Shown here: positions 57,140 through 64,000 of the stretch, in pieces
Position numbering within the stretch: the stretch's first letter is position 1
Layout of the letters: every line of letters starts with the position of its first letter
Assembly: GCA_039586095.1 (NCBI GenBank)
Contig: JBDHLB010000007.1
Location: 30,662 to 94,661, forward strand
Direction of reading: 5' to 3'
From: JBDHBD01 sp039586095
Lineage (GTDB): Bacteria > Gemmatimonadota > Gemmatimonadetes > Palauibacterales > Palauibacteraceae
DNA: 64,000 nt
The notes under the pieces: model-generated
Databases searched by the model: none
What the model saw: the letters and a program-made list of their open reading frames with translations, nothing else
What the model was told of the DNA's origin: nothing
Translations under genes and position numbers: made by a program

Positions 57140-58720
57140 TCAGGCGCAGGTGACCTCGAAACTCACGGTCGTGGTCTGGCCAACCGTGACGTTCACGGTG
57201 CGCGGGTTGTCGCCCGCGAGAGAGCAGTTTGGCGCTATGTCGGACAGCCCCACGGTGTGGCCGCCAGGCAAGAGATCGGAAAAGGACGCCTTTCCATTTG
57301 GGTCCACCCTCTGGCCGCCGCCCCCGTCCACCGTCGCCACGTACCCATCCGGGTCCTGATTCGTACCCGTCGTCACCGCGCGCACCTCGATCGAACCCGT
57401 AGTGGGCCGACCCGCGTTCGCCCCCCCCTGGAAGCTTGCCAGCACCTCTGGCGCCGTCAGCGCCCCCCGCCAGATCCTGAGCTCGTTGTAAGAGGCGTTC
57501 GCCGTATTGTCCGCCGGGAGCCGCGACCGTCCCAACGTGCTGGACTGCATGTCGATCTGATGCCACGACGCGCTCTGCGTCTGGAACGAGCCACGCTCCA
57601 CTCCGTCCAGGTACCACCGCACCGTGGTGCCCAGGAACGAGGTCGCGTCCAGAACCGAGCTCACAGAGAAGCGCGCGTCCAGCGTCAGCACGATGTGGTA
57701 CTCTCGGTCCAGCTCGTACGGCGCCATCGTGTCATCAATGATCTGCTCGCCGCGCCACTCCACACGGTCCTGTCCGAGAGCCGTGCCACGTGTCCAGCTC
57801 ATCATCAGATAGTCCGTGGCGTCCTTCCCGAAGTCGAAGATCCGCGACCAGTTCTCTACCCCGTGCTGCGTGGCCCACAGCTCGATCGAGATATCCTGTG
57901 TGCCCGGAGGCGTCTGGAGCGGACGGTCGAAACTCACGTAATCCGTGTTGCCCTGGTTACCGCCGGCCAGCCGGACCTGCCCGTTTCCCACCACCGCGTT
58001 GTTCGATCCCACGTCGACGATCGTTCCGTCCAGACCGCCGACCGGATCCCTCAGCGACGTCCCGGCACCGCCGGTCTCATCGAACGACCAACGGTGCGTC
58101 ATGAACGGCGCTATCACCGTCACCTGTACCTGACGCGACAGCCCGCCGGCCGTCGCCGCCTGCACCGTCGTCGTGCCCGGTGCCAGGGCGTCGAACAGGA
58201 AGTGTTTCGCCACATCGCTCTCGCTGCCCGTGCCACTGATCGTGCTTCCCCCCGTCGTCGTCCAGGTCAGGTCCACCTCGGGCAGGAACAGATAACAGGC
58301 CTTTTCCAACCCCGGGATCGGGTCCCCGAACGTCGCGCTGTTGCAGTTCGCGCTCGTCGACATCCTGCGCCGGAAGAACTGATCCTCCGCGCCGTAGTAC
58401 ACGGTCCGCTCCCCTTCGAACGTGCACACGCCGTCTTGCGACGCACACCGCTCCAACGCCGCCGCGTCCACCAATCCCTGCTCTCCCACCACCGGTGCTC
58501 CGTTCGACGATTCGGGCGAGGTCCAGTTGCGGATCGTCAGAAGATCGATCCTCGAACCCGGAGGTGGCGGAGGCGGAGGGGGAGGCGGAGCCGGCGGAGG
58601 TGGAGCCGGCGGAGGCGGAACGGACACCGGTCCGGATCCATCGCCGCATCCGAGGGCTACGGTCACGCACGCGAAAGCGAGCCCAGTGAAGATCGTTTTG
58701 GCGCGAGTCGCGGCTGTCAT
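57140..58720 (-). CDS. Secreted lipoprotein with LamG/concanavalin-like domain and proline-rich linker
   Basis: 526 residues. A lipobox gives lipidated C25 (VALGC). Then a linker made almost only of proline (residues about 34-55), an Ig-like region (about 130-220), and a LamG-type jelly-roll (about 225-430: HRWSFDETGGAGTSLRDPVGG, FGKDATDYLMMSW, STLGRSRLPADNTANASYNELRIWRG). At the C-terminus is a small beta-domain (about 440-526) with DPDGYVATVDG and NPRTVNVTVGQTTTVSFEV, a repeat type frequent in Gemmatimonadota exported proteins. It is probably surface-exposed and binds sugar or protein. Start ATG 58718-58720 has AAAGGA upstream; an earlier ATG at 58747 has none. The proline run would need EF-P. 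Confidence 0.85.
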   Translation of the reverse strand: MTAATRAKTIFTGLAFACVTVALGCGDGSGPVSVPPPPAPPPPAPPPPPPPPPPGSRIDLLTIRNWTSPESSNGAPVVGEQGLVDAAALERCASQDGVCTFEGERTVYYGAEDQFFRRRMSTSANCNSATFGDPIPGLEKACYLFLPEVDLTWTTTGGSTISGTGSESDVAKHFLFDALAPGTTTVQAATAGGLSRQVQVTVIAPFMTHRWSFDETGGAGTSLRDPVGGLDGTIVDVGSNNAVVGNGQVRLAGGNQGNTDYVSFDRPLQTPPGTQDISIELWATQHGVENWSRIFDFGKDATDYLMMSWTRGTALGQDRVEWRGEQIIDDTMAPYELDREYHIVLTLDARFSVSSVLDATSFLGTTVRWYLDGVERGSFQTQSASWHQIDMQSSTLGRSRLPADNTANASYNELRIWRGALTAPEVLASFQGGANAGRPTTGSIEVRAVTTGTNQDPDGYVATVDGGGGQRVDPNGKASFSDLLPGGHTVGLSDIAPNCSLAGDNPRTVNVTVGQTTTVSFEVTCA

Positions 58721-59028
58721 GGCTTTCCTTTTCTCGGTGGCTCGCAATCGCGTTCAGGGAACCCGATTCTGCGCGGGCTGCCCGACCGTGTGCTATGTGG
58801 TCGCCAGGGACCTGCCCACGTGCAGCTCTCGAGAACGCAGTTCATGAAGCTCCTCGAGCCAACGCGGCGATGACGATAACCCGTGATCAGGTTACAGTAT
58901 CACACACGGCTGCGCACGCGGCGTAGCACCTGTTGTAAGCACGTTCCAGCTTCCCGGTTGAATCTACGGCGTGGAAGTGGAGTGACCAGACAGGTCGTGG
59001 CGGGCTCGTCAGCCGCGCCAGGCCTGCC

Positions 59029-59085
59029 CCCTGCGTCTCATCTCGGCTAGTTGTGGAATCGAACCGTACGTGATAAGACGCAGGG
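59029..59085. repeat. 14-base inverted repeat with one mismatch, 29-base loop
   Basis: CCCTGCGTCTCATC (59029-59042) is mirrored by GATAAGACGCAGGG (59072-59085); 13 of 14 positions pair. Arms of this length are unlikely by chance. It lies in a divergent promoter region with no U-run, so it is more likely a regulatory or mobile-element remnant than a terminator. Confidence 0.55.
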
Positions 59086-59133
59086 TCAGAATAGCTTGCG
59101 AGGAGGCTGACCGACACGATCATGTAGGGGCGG

Positions 59134-59163
59134 TTGAGCTACGGCGCCCGTAGGCGTTATATT
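59134..59163 (+). promoter_or_regulatory. Predicted promoter with a palindromic spacer
   Basis: TTGAGC (59134-59139), 18-base spacer, TATATT (59158-59163), 45 bases before the start codon at 59208. The spacer contains a perfect palindrome CTACGG-CGC-CCGTAG (59139-59153), a natural operator position between the -35 and -10 boxes. Confidence 0.5.
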
Positions 59164-59207
59164 CAAGTCTGATGTGCCAACGGAAGGCGCTCCCTGAGGA
59201 GGGCAAC

Positions 59208-60068
59208 ATGAAGAGAATTCTACCGTTCGTTTGGGTGGCCGCGCTGGCCGGTGTCGCCGTTAGCTGTGACGGACCGATCACGCCCCCGATTGATGATCCC
59301 GAAGGCGTCATCCTGGACGAGCTGCGGGCTGCGGGGAAGGCGATCCCCGACGGTGTGGTGATCATCGACACGCCGGATCCATCGGCGCCCGGTCTCGCGG
59401 AACGCCCGGCGTCGGCCTCCGTGTCTGCCGCGTCGACGCCCTTCATCTGGGTCTCGGACTTCGGGACCGGACTCAACCAATCCGACGATGACTGCGACTT
59501 CGTGCCGTTCGGGTTCAACTTCTTCTTCTACGGCCAGCCTTACGATGGCGTGTGGGTCAACTCGAACGGCAACGTGACGTTCGGAGAGTGTTGGACTGAT
59601 TGGGGCAGAACGGACATACCGGACGGCTTGACCAAGATCATCGCGCCGCTGTACGGCGACTTCAACCCGTCCTCGGGAGGCGACGTCTACGTCAACACCG
59701 GCATGACCTCGCTCTTCGGCCGCAAGGTCGTCGTGACCTGGGCAGGGGTTCCGGAGTATGCCGGAACGCCGGGACCGAACACCTTCCAGATCCAGCTGTA
59801 CGAGCGCACGAACTACATCGTCGTCGGGTACAACGGACTCGCGACGGACGGGATCAACTGGTCATACTATGCCCCATCCACCGATCCCCTAATGGCAGTG
59901 GGGATCAGCCCGGGCCCGTTCCCGACCCCCTTCGGCTCCTTCGTGCGGTCGGCGGAGGGCACGGCCATCCCGGCACTCGACGGGCACAACATCTGCTACA
60001 TCCCGGTCGCCCAGCGTTACATGGAGTTCCGCGACCAGATTTGCGCGCTGTTCGGAATCCTTCCCTAG
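59208..60068 (+). CDS. Secreted lipoprotein with nidogen-like (NIDO) domain
   Basis: 286 residues. The lipobox cysteine is C20 (GVAVSC). After a linker, the domain at about 95-285 reads FGFNFFFYGQPYDGVWVNSNGNVTF, IIAPLYGDFNPSSGGDVYVNTG, VVVTWAGVPEY, NTFQIQLYERTNYIVVGYNG. This is the nidogen/entactin extracellular fold, also seen in bacterial surface proteins. Start ATG 59208 has GAGGAGGG five bases upstream. A strong hairpin terminator follows the stop. Role unknown; adhesion is the usual guess for NIDO domains. The short C-terminal helix (YMEFRDQICALFG) has a second cysteine that may pair. Confidence 0.82.
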   Translation: MKRILPFVWVAALAGVAVSCDGPITPPIDDPEGVILDELRAAGKAIPDGVVIIDTPDPSAPGLAERPASASVSAASTPFIWVSDFGTGLNQSDDDCDFVPFGFNFFFYGQPYDGVWVNSNGNVTFGECWTDWGRTDIPDGLTKIIAPLYGDFNPSSGGDVYVNTGMTSLFGRKVVVTWAGVPEYAGTPGPNTFQIQLYERTNYIVVGYNGLATDGINWSYYAPSTDPLMAVGISPGPFPTPFGSFVRSAEGTAIPALDGHNICYIPVAQRYMEFRDQICALFGILP

Positions 60069-60090
60069 GGTGCCCCAGGCGCCACAGTGC

Positions 60091-60125
60091 AGCGAAAGCC
60101 CCGCCGGCACGGCGGGGCTTTCGCT
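60091..60125. terminator. Strong hairpin terminator
   Basis: A perfect 15-base-pair stem (AGCGAAAGCCCCGCC 60091-60105 with its complement 60111-60125, 5-base loop) starts 23 bases after the NIDO gene stop. Short T-runs flank the right arm (CTTTCGCTTT). The structure is symmetrical and may stop transcription from both sides. Confidence 0.8.
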
Positions 60126-60189
60126 TTCCGGTCGTCCCGTTGCGCTGTCATCCGGTCTCGCCGCCACGCTCTGCACCGAGCGTGGCGAA

Positions 60190-60212
60190 GCCCGCATCGC
60201 CGAGATGCGGGC
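60190..60212 (-). terminator. Hairpin just after the YdhR-like gene
   Basis: GCCCGCATC (60190-60198) pairs perfectly with GATGCGGGC (60204-60212) around a 5-base loop, 21 bases beyond the minus-strand stop at 60233. No good T-run follows, so it is a weak terminator candidate backed up by the stronger hairpin at 60091-60125. Confidence 0.45.
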
Positions 60213-60232
60213 GAGTGCGCTCCTGAACGGCG

Positions 60233-60559
60233 TCAGGCCGCGCCGGCGATGCCGACGGGGCCGCGGGTTATCGCTGTAAGGTCATCCATCACGTCGAACT
60301 TCTTCGCAGTCATGTCCGACAGCGCCGGATGAGCCTTCACCGCGCCCGCGAGGGTGCTGTCGAGGTAGGCGTTCAGTGACGTCTCATCGTCGAACAGGTA
60401 GATCCCTCCCGCCTCGTGATCGGCCTCGTTCATGAGCCAGACCTTCCACTGAAGGCCCGGCACCTGAGCGAAGTCGTCGGCCAGGGGACCGACCGCCGCT
60501 TCGTACTCCACTCGGGGAACGTTGAACTTGAAATTGAGCTGCAGGATCATGCTGGACAT
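60233..60559 (-). CDS. ydhR: YdhR-like putative monooxygenase
   Basis: 108 residues with a ferredoxin-like ABM fold. The central motif GLQWKVWLMNEADHEAGGIYLF is nearly the same as in E. coli YdhR (WKVW...HEAGGIYLF), followed by AKKFDVMDDL near the C-terminus. The family is proposed to oxidise aromatic compounds; the true substrate is unknown. Start ATG 60559 has AGGAGGGG eight bases upstream; two further in-frame ATG codons lie upstream or downstream but have no such site. Stands alone between lipoprotein genes. Confidence 0.88.
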   Translation of the reverse strand: MSSMILQLNFKFNVPRVEYEAAVGPLADDFAQVPGLQWKVWLMNEADHEAGGIYLFDDETSLNAYLDSTLAGAVKAHPALSDMTAKKFDVMDDLTAITRGPVGIAGAA

Positions 60560-60853
60560 CGCCAAAGCCCCTCCTGCCGATGCTAATACCTGCGCCTGCC
60601 ACGGCGGTCTGCCCGAAGGTGGAAGGTGGGTGGCAGACGCGGAGTCGTGGCGTGCCATCGGCTGTAACACGTCGCGGCTTAGTAGGGCAATCTAGCGTGT
60701 GAAACCGGCGGGGCCAGATGCGGAGCGGCGGCCCTGCAAAACCGCCGCCGGCCTGCCTGGAGGGTAGCCGCTGCGGCTGGATTCCGGATAGTATGGTAGG
60801 GCCCTGATTGGCTGAGGAAAAACCCGGATCGAAACCCTTTCGAGGGAGCTGAC

Positions 60854-62530
60854 ATGACGCGCATACGACGATGCTCGACGGTCGGCCTCGCCGCGATCGT
60901 GGCCAGCGTGGCCATGGGCTGCGGCACCGCTGACACCACCGAGTCGCCGCTCGAGGCGGCCCTTTCCTCCATCGCGCTGGATGACTACACGACCCACATC
61001 CGCACCCTTTCGTCGGACGAGCTCGAGGGGCGGGGGCCCTCCTCTCCCGGAGAGGAAAAGACCATCGCCTACCTGAAGGATGCCTTCGAGGGCATGGGGC
61101 TCTCCCCCGGGAACGGGGACTCGTTCTTCCAGGAGGTACCTCTCGTGTCGATCACCGCCGAGCCGGATGCCGTGCTCGGAATACGTGGCTCGGACGGCAC
61201 GGAGGAGCTGGTGTACGGGGACGACTTCATGGCGTGGACGAAGCGGGTTCGCGATGAGGTAGAGATCGATGACTCGGAGCTCGTCTTCGTCGGCTACGGG
61301 ATCGTCGCCCCCGAGTACGACTGGAACGACTACGAGGGCCTGGACGTGGAGGGGAAGACGGTGGTCATCCTGGTAAACGACCCCGGGTTCGCCACGCAGG
61401 ACACCATGCTGTTCAGCGGCAACGCGATGACCTATTACGGTCGCTGGACCTACAAGTACGAAGAGGCCGCTCGTCAGGGGGCTGCCGGCGCGCTCGTCGT
61501 TCACGAGACGGAACCTGCCGCGTATCCCTGGGGCACGGTGAAGAACAGCTGGTCGGGCGAGCAGTTCGACCTGGTCACCGCAGACGACAACATGTCACGG
61601 GTCGCCATCGAAGGCTGGCTCACGATCGAGAGCGCCAGGGCCCTGTTCGATCGTGCTGGTCTGGACTTCGACGCGCTCAAAGCCGAGGCCCTCAAGCCCG
61701 ACTTCGAGCCGGTGTCGATGGGGCTGACCGCGTCGCTGAAGCTAGAGAATGCGGTGCGACGCTCGACCTCCAACAACGTGCTTGCCGTGCTACCGGGGAC
61801 CGATCGAGCCGACGAGTACTTCGTGTACATGGCGCACTGGGATCACCTCGGCCGCGACGAGAGCTTGAGCGGGGACCAGATCTATAACGGCGCACTCGAC
61901 AATGCGACGGGCACCGCTGCCCTGCTCGAGCTGGCCGAGGCGTTCGCGTCGCTGGAGGAGGCGCCCTCACGCTCGGTGCTCTTCCTCGCCGTCACTGCGG
62001 AGGAACAGGGCCTGCTCGGCTCTGCCTTCTATGCGACAAACCCGGTGGTTGCGCCGGAGAAGACCGTGGCCGCCCTCAACATGGACGGGATGAACGTGAT
62101 CGGGCCGATGCGCGACATCACGATCATCGGGTACGGCAACTCGGAGCTGGACGCGTATCTGGCCGAGGTTGCGGAGGCGGAGGGCCGGACGATCCGGCCT
62201 GACCCGGAGGCCGAGGCCGGCTACTACTACCGTTCAGACCACTTCAACTTCGCCAAGGCGGGCATCCCGGCCCTGTATCCCGATGAGGGCGTAGACCATG
62301 TAGAGCACGGAGAGGAATGGTCCCAGGCGCGGCGGGACGCGTACCGCGCCGAGCGCTACCACAAGCCGACGGACGAGTTCAACGAGGAGTGGGATCTGAC
62401 CGGAGCGATCGACGATATCCGGCTCTACTTCCAGGTTGGCTACCGGATCGCCAACGAGTCGACCTTTCCGAACTGGCGCGAAGGCACCGAGTTCAAGGCG
62501 ACACGAGACGCGATGATGGAAGGCGGCTAG
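60854..62530 (+). CDS. M28 family zinc aminopeptidase, lipoprotein
   Basis: 558 residues. A lipobox gives C23 (SVAMGC). Catalytic residues are visible: MAHWDHLG (first zinc histidine and the general aspartate), GALDNATG (bridging aspartate), TAEEQGLLGS (glutamates), LNMDGMN (aspartate) and YRSDHFNFA (last histidine). A protease-associated domain is inserted at about 130-260 (VGYGIVAPEYDWNDYEGLDVEG, AARQGAAGALVVHE). M28 enzymes cut N-terminal residues from peptides outside the cytosol. ATG 60854 has GAGGGAG upstream. A GC-rich hairpin follows at 62543-62568. It may feed imported peptides. Confidence 0.92.
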   Translation: MTRIRRCSTVGLAAIVASVAMGCGTADTTESPLEAALSSIALDDYTTHIRTLSSDELEGRGPSSPGEEKTIAYLKDAFEGMGLSPGNGDSFFQEVPLVSITAEPDAVLGIRGSDGTEELVYGDDFMAWTKRVRDEVEIDDSELVFVGYGIVAPEYDWNDYEGLDVEGKTVVILVNDPGFATQDTMLFSGNAMTYYGRWTYKYEEAARQGAAGALVVHETEPAAYPWGTVKNSWSGEQFDLVTADDNMSRVAIEGWLTIESARALFDRAGLDFDALKAEALKPDFEPVSMGLTASLKLENAVRRSTSNNVLAVLPGTDRADEYFVYMAHWDHLGRDESLSGDQIYNGALDNATGTAALLELAEAFASLEEAPSRSVLFLAVTAEEQGLLGSAFYATNPVVAPEKTVAALNMDGMNVIGPMRDITIIGYGNSELDAYLAEVAEAEGRTIRPDPEAEAGYYYRSDHFNFAKAGIPALYPDEGVDHVEHGEEWSQARRDAYRAERYHKPTDEFNEEWDLTGAIDDIRLYFQVGYRIANESTFPNWREGTEFKATRDAMMEGG

Positions 62531-62542
62531 ATGCCATCGACC

Positions 62543-62568
62543 GGGGCTTCACCCTCCGGTGAGGCCCC
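62543..62568 (+). terminator. Hairpin after the M28 peptidase gene
   Basis: GGGGCTTCACC (62543-62553) pairs with GGTGAGGCCCC (62558-62568) with one G-U pair and a 4-base loop, 12 bases after the stop. No T-run follows, so intrinsic termination is only possible. Confidence 0.5.
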
Positions 62569-62684
62569 AGCGCGCGTGTTATCGACGGAATCAATTGCTC
62601 ATAATTCGGAGTCGTCGCAATCAGCGCGCGCCGACGTACACAATCCGATAGACACCTGACCTCAGAGGCAGCTAGGAGGATCGC

Positions 62685-63221
62685 ATGCGCACCAAGACAG
62701 CTGCTGCACTCGTTGTCCTGGCCTTCTGCATGGGCTGCGACAGCGCGGGGGAGGCGGTGGCAGGCCCGGGTCTGGTCTTGCAGGCGGTCAATGCCGGCGA
62801 GACGACAGCGCGGGCCGTGACGGGGAGTGGTCACTACACGAGTTCCGCCGGTTTCTGGAGGACCTTCAGCTTCCAGGTGAGAAGGCAGGCCGACGGAAGC
62901 GTGCGCGGGAGATTTCAGCTCGTCGGGCACCGGCAGCCAGCGGTTCGGCTGCACGGATCGCTCACCTGCTTTTCGGTGCTCGGAAACGAGGCGTGGATCG
63001 GGGGAATCTACGAAAAGGCGACCAATCAGAATCTGATCGGCACGGGGTTCGGTTTTTACGTGAAGGACAATGGTCAGGGAAGCGGCGCGGATCCCGACCT
63101 GATGCACCGTCATGTTCGGGGCCAGGGCCCGGAAGACTGGTGCTCGACGATGTGGGACGTCTCGGACTCGCCTTACCTGTTCCCGATCGAGTCGGGCAAC
63201 GTGGAGATTCACACGAAGTAG
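62685..63221 (+). CDS. Small secreted lipoprotein of unknown function
   Basis: 178 residues. The lipobox is AFCMGC (C18). A beta-rich domain follows with GSGHYTSSAGFWRTFSFQVRR, LTCFSVLGNEAWIGGIY and YVKDNGQGSG. Proteins with this pattern (GSGH...RTFSF, C-F-V-GN-AWIGG, DNGQG) recur in Gemmatimonadota and some Actinobacteria, to my recollection, without assigned function. ATG 62685 has AGGAGG six bases upstream. It has its own upstream space (154 bases) after the M28 gene. Confidence 0.75.
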   Translation: MRTKTAAALVVLAFCMGCDSAGEAVAGPGLVLQAVNAGETTARAVTGSGHYTSSAGFWRTFSFQVRRQADGSVRGRFQLVGHRQPAVRLHGSLTCFSVLGNEAWIGGIYEKATNQNLIGTGFGFYVKDNGQGSGADPDLMHRHVRGQGPEDWCSTMWDVSDSPYLFPIESGNVEIHTK

Positions 63222-63339
63222 AGATCTTGCGACGCGGTCGGCCGGGCTCTGCGGCGGCAGGCCGGGGCTTCGCCGCAGGGGCCTGGGCGCGGGGAAGGAC
63301 GAGAGCGTCAGCTTCCCAAGCGTGCTCTAAGTGGCTCCA

Positions 63340-63424
63340 TTTCCCGCAGATTGCAGCATGAAACAAGGGCTCCCTCCGCATCTTGCGGGGGGAGCCTTTC
63401 ATGTTATCAGCAGGTTGCGGGAAA
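63340..63424. repeat. Nested inverted repeat between convergent genes
   Basis: Three nested arm pairs: TTTCCCGCA (63340-63348) with TGCGGGAAA (63416-63424); CATGAAA (63357-63363) with TTTCATG (63397-63403); GGCTCCCTCCGC (63368-63379) with GCGGGGGGAGCC (63385-63396, one mismatch). The innermost part works as a terminator hairpin; the outer arms are not needed for that and are unexplained. Confidence 0.65.
63357..63403. terminator. Probable bidirectional terminator
   Basis: The inner hairpin (12-base-pair GC-rich stem, 5-base loop) is flanked by CATGAAA and TTTCATG, giving short U-rich tails in both directions. It lies between the convergent lipoprotein gene (stop 63221) and S9 peptidase gene (stop 63506). 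Confidence 0.7.
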
Positions 63425-63448
63425 GAAACTCACACAGAAACTCACACA
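63425..63448. repeat. Perfect tandem 12-base direct repeat
   Basis: GAAACTCACACA occurs twice with no gap (63425-63436 and 63437-63448), immediately after the nested inverted repeat. No coding explanation. It may be a short slippage duplication, a binding-site pair or a recombination-site remnant. Confidence 0.7.
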
Positions 63449-63505
63449 CCCTCGATGTAGCTGGGGCGGCCCCGGTAGAGGCGCCCCGTCCGAGGTGCTA
63501 CTGTC

Positions 63506-64000
63506 TCAGCGGGCCAGATGCTCTAGGAAATACCCAAGGAGCACGTCATTCCAGTAGGGTCCCAAGATCGAACGGTGATCGGCTTCCGGAATCGGGAGAA
63601 AATCGAAGGGTCGGCCCGCTGCAATCAGAGCATTGACCATCCTCAGGCTCTCGCCGAACGGCGCTCCATCGTCCCGCGTTCCGTGGATCAGTAAGAGCTT
63701 CCCGGCCAACTCACCAGCCAGTGCGGTGTTGCTCCCCGCCTCGTAAGCGTCCGGGCAATCGGCGGGCAGACATCCCATGTAGGGTTCGACGGACACCCTC
63801 ATGTGCATGGGGTCCACGACAGGCGCACTCGCCACTCCGACCTCATACAGGTCGGGGCGGGTCAGGAGAGCGCGCAGGACGAAGTACCCTCCCCACGAGC
63901 GTCCGAAGATCCCGACCCGGTCCAGATCCATGAACGGGCGTACCGCAGCGGCCTGCTCCAGGGCCGCCGCATGGTCGGCAATCTCGAATGTCCCGAATCG
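63506..64000 (-). CDS. S9 family (prolyl oligopeptidase-like) serine peptidase, C-terminal part
   Basis: 165 residues remain; the gene enters from the right edge on the minus strand and ends at 63506. The alpha/beta-hydrolase catalytic domain is clear: nucleophile serine in GIFGRSWGGYFVLRALL (GxSxGG), aspartate in LLIHGTRDDGAPFGESLR, histidine in PIPEADHRSI. DPP-IV/acylaminoacyl peptidase relatives have this layout with an N-terminal propeller, which would lie outside the window. Likely exported, like its neighbours, but the signal sequence is not seen. Confidence 0.88.
   Translation of the reverse strand, partial: RFGTFEIADHAAALEQAAAVRPFMDLDRVGIFGRSWGGYFVLRALLTRPDLYEVGVASAPVVDPMHMRVSVEPYMGCLPADCPDAYEAGSNTALAGELAGKLLLIHGTRDDGAPFGESLRMVNALIAAGRPFDFLPIPEADHRSILGPYWNDVLLGYFLEHLAR

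Larger units (their letters stand above)
58721..59207. other. 487-base divergent intergenic region
   Basis: This space lies between a leftward and a rightward lipoprotein gene and must hold promoters for both. It contains a long inverted repeat (59029-59085), a plausible promoter for the rightward gene (59134-59163) and GAGGAGGG near 59196. No gene is supported: frames here lack protein-like composition. Confidence 0.55.

Noticed and set aside
57257..58873. 538-codon plus-strand open frame opposite the LamG lipoprotein
   Set aside because: Arg/His/Pro-rich antisense frame; the minus-strand protein has a lipobox and domains.
60725..60748. GCGGCGG/CCGCCGC hairpin ahead of the M28 peptidase gene
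   Set aside because: Seven GC-only pairs occur easily by chance here; no T-run and no other support.
63331..63636. Plus-strand open frame across the hairpin and direct repeat
   Set aside because: It crosses a strong terminator-like structure and has no domain; translation of the repeat is not supported.

Overview
The window looks like a chromosomal segment of a high-GC, diderm, menaquinone-using bacterium. Its gene content and order best fit Gemmatimonadota. That assignment is inference from an LptD-like protein, Tol-Pal, a TonB-dependent receptor, a DUF4321 protein beside tatA, and several secreted lipoproteins of the kind common in that phylum. No rRNA, tRNA, insertion sequence, prophage or CRISPR array was seen. 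Most genes are housekeeping and tightly packed, and many neighbours share a 4-base stop/start overlap (ATGA or GTGA). TTG and GTG starts are common.

Layout. (1) 1-7155, plus strand: the end of a peroxiredoxin gene, an empty 467-base stretch, a GAF-GAF-GGDEF diguanylate cyclase, pterin carbinolamine dehydratase, a GT4 glycosyltransferase, and a coupled pair made of a GCS2-type ligase carrying two CBS domains and an aspartoacylase-like zinc hydrolase. (2) 7152-29313, minus strand: one nearly unbroken run of 18 genes. In transcription order it has a TPR protein, aroQ, a proline peptidase, efp, accB, accC, ftsK, a lolA-like lipoprotein and rimO. It continues with an outer-membrane protein, lnt, a TonB-dependent receptor, menF, menD, menB, menA, menE and a class-V aminotransferase. 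(3) 29541-31373, plus strand: a PpiD/SurA-type membrane-anchored folding factor. (4) 31413-49319, minus strand: an envelope block. From its promoter-distal end it holds tatA, a DUF4321 protein, a polyprenyl synthase, two related TPR proteins (one of 1,238 residues), lptD, tatC, nrdR, cpoB, pal, tolB, tolA/tonB-like, tolR, tolQ, a sugar epimerase and a LysM protein. (5) 49647-56955, minus strand: ssb, rimI, tsaB, tsaE, uvrB, relA/spoT and radC. (6) 57140-64000: mostly secreted or lipid-anchored proteins (a LamG lipoprotein, a nidogen-like lipoprotein, an M28 peptidase, a small lipoprotein, a partial S9 peptidase) plus a YdhR-like monooxygenase. Here genes are spaced apart and most of the hairpins and inverted repeats occur.

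How the genes work together. menF-D-B-A-E with the polyprenyl synthase covers much of menaquinone synthesis; menC, menH and the final methyltransferase are not here. Lnt, LolA, LptD, PpiD, Tol-Pal and TatA/TatC build and maintain a diderm envelope. UvrB, RadC, SSB and RelA/SpoT serve DNA repair and the stringent response.

I found no defence island or clearly new multi-gene machine. The least explained items are the CBS-containing ligase coupled to a hydrolase (3978-7155), the TonB-dependent receptor locked between lnt and menF, the unusual one-cysteine LptD with an acidic insert, the paired TPR proteins with a roughly 700-residue acidic linker, and a nested inverted repeat followed by a tandem 12-base repeat at 63340-63448.
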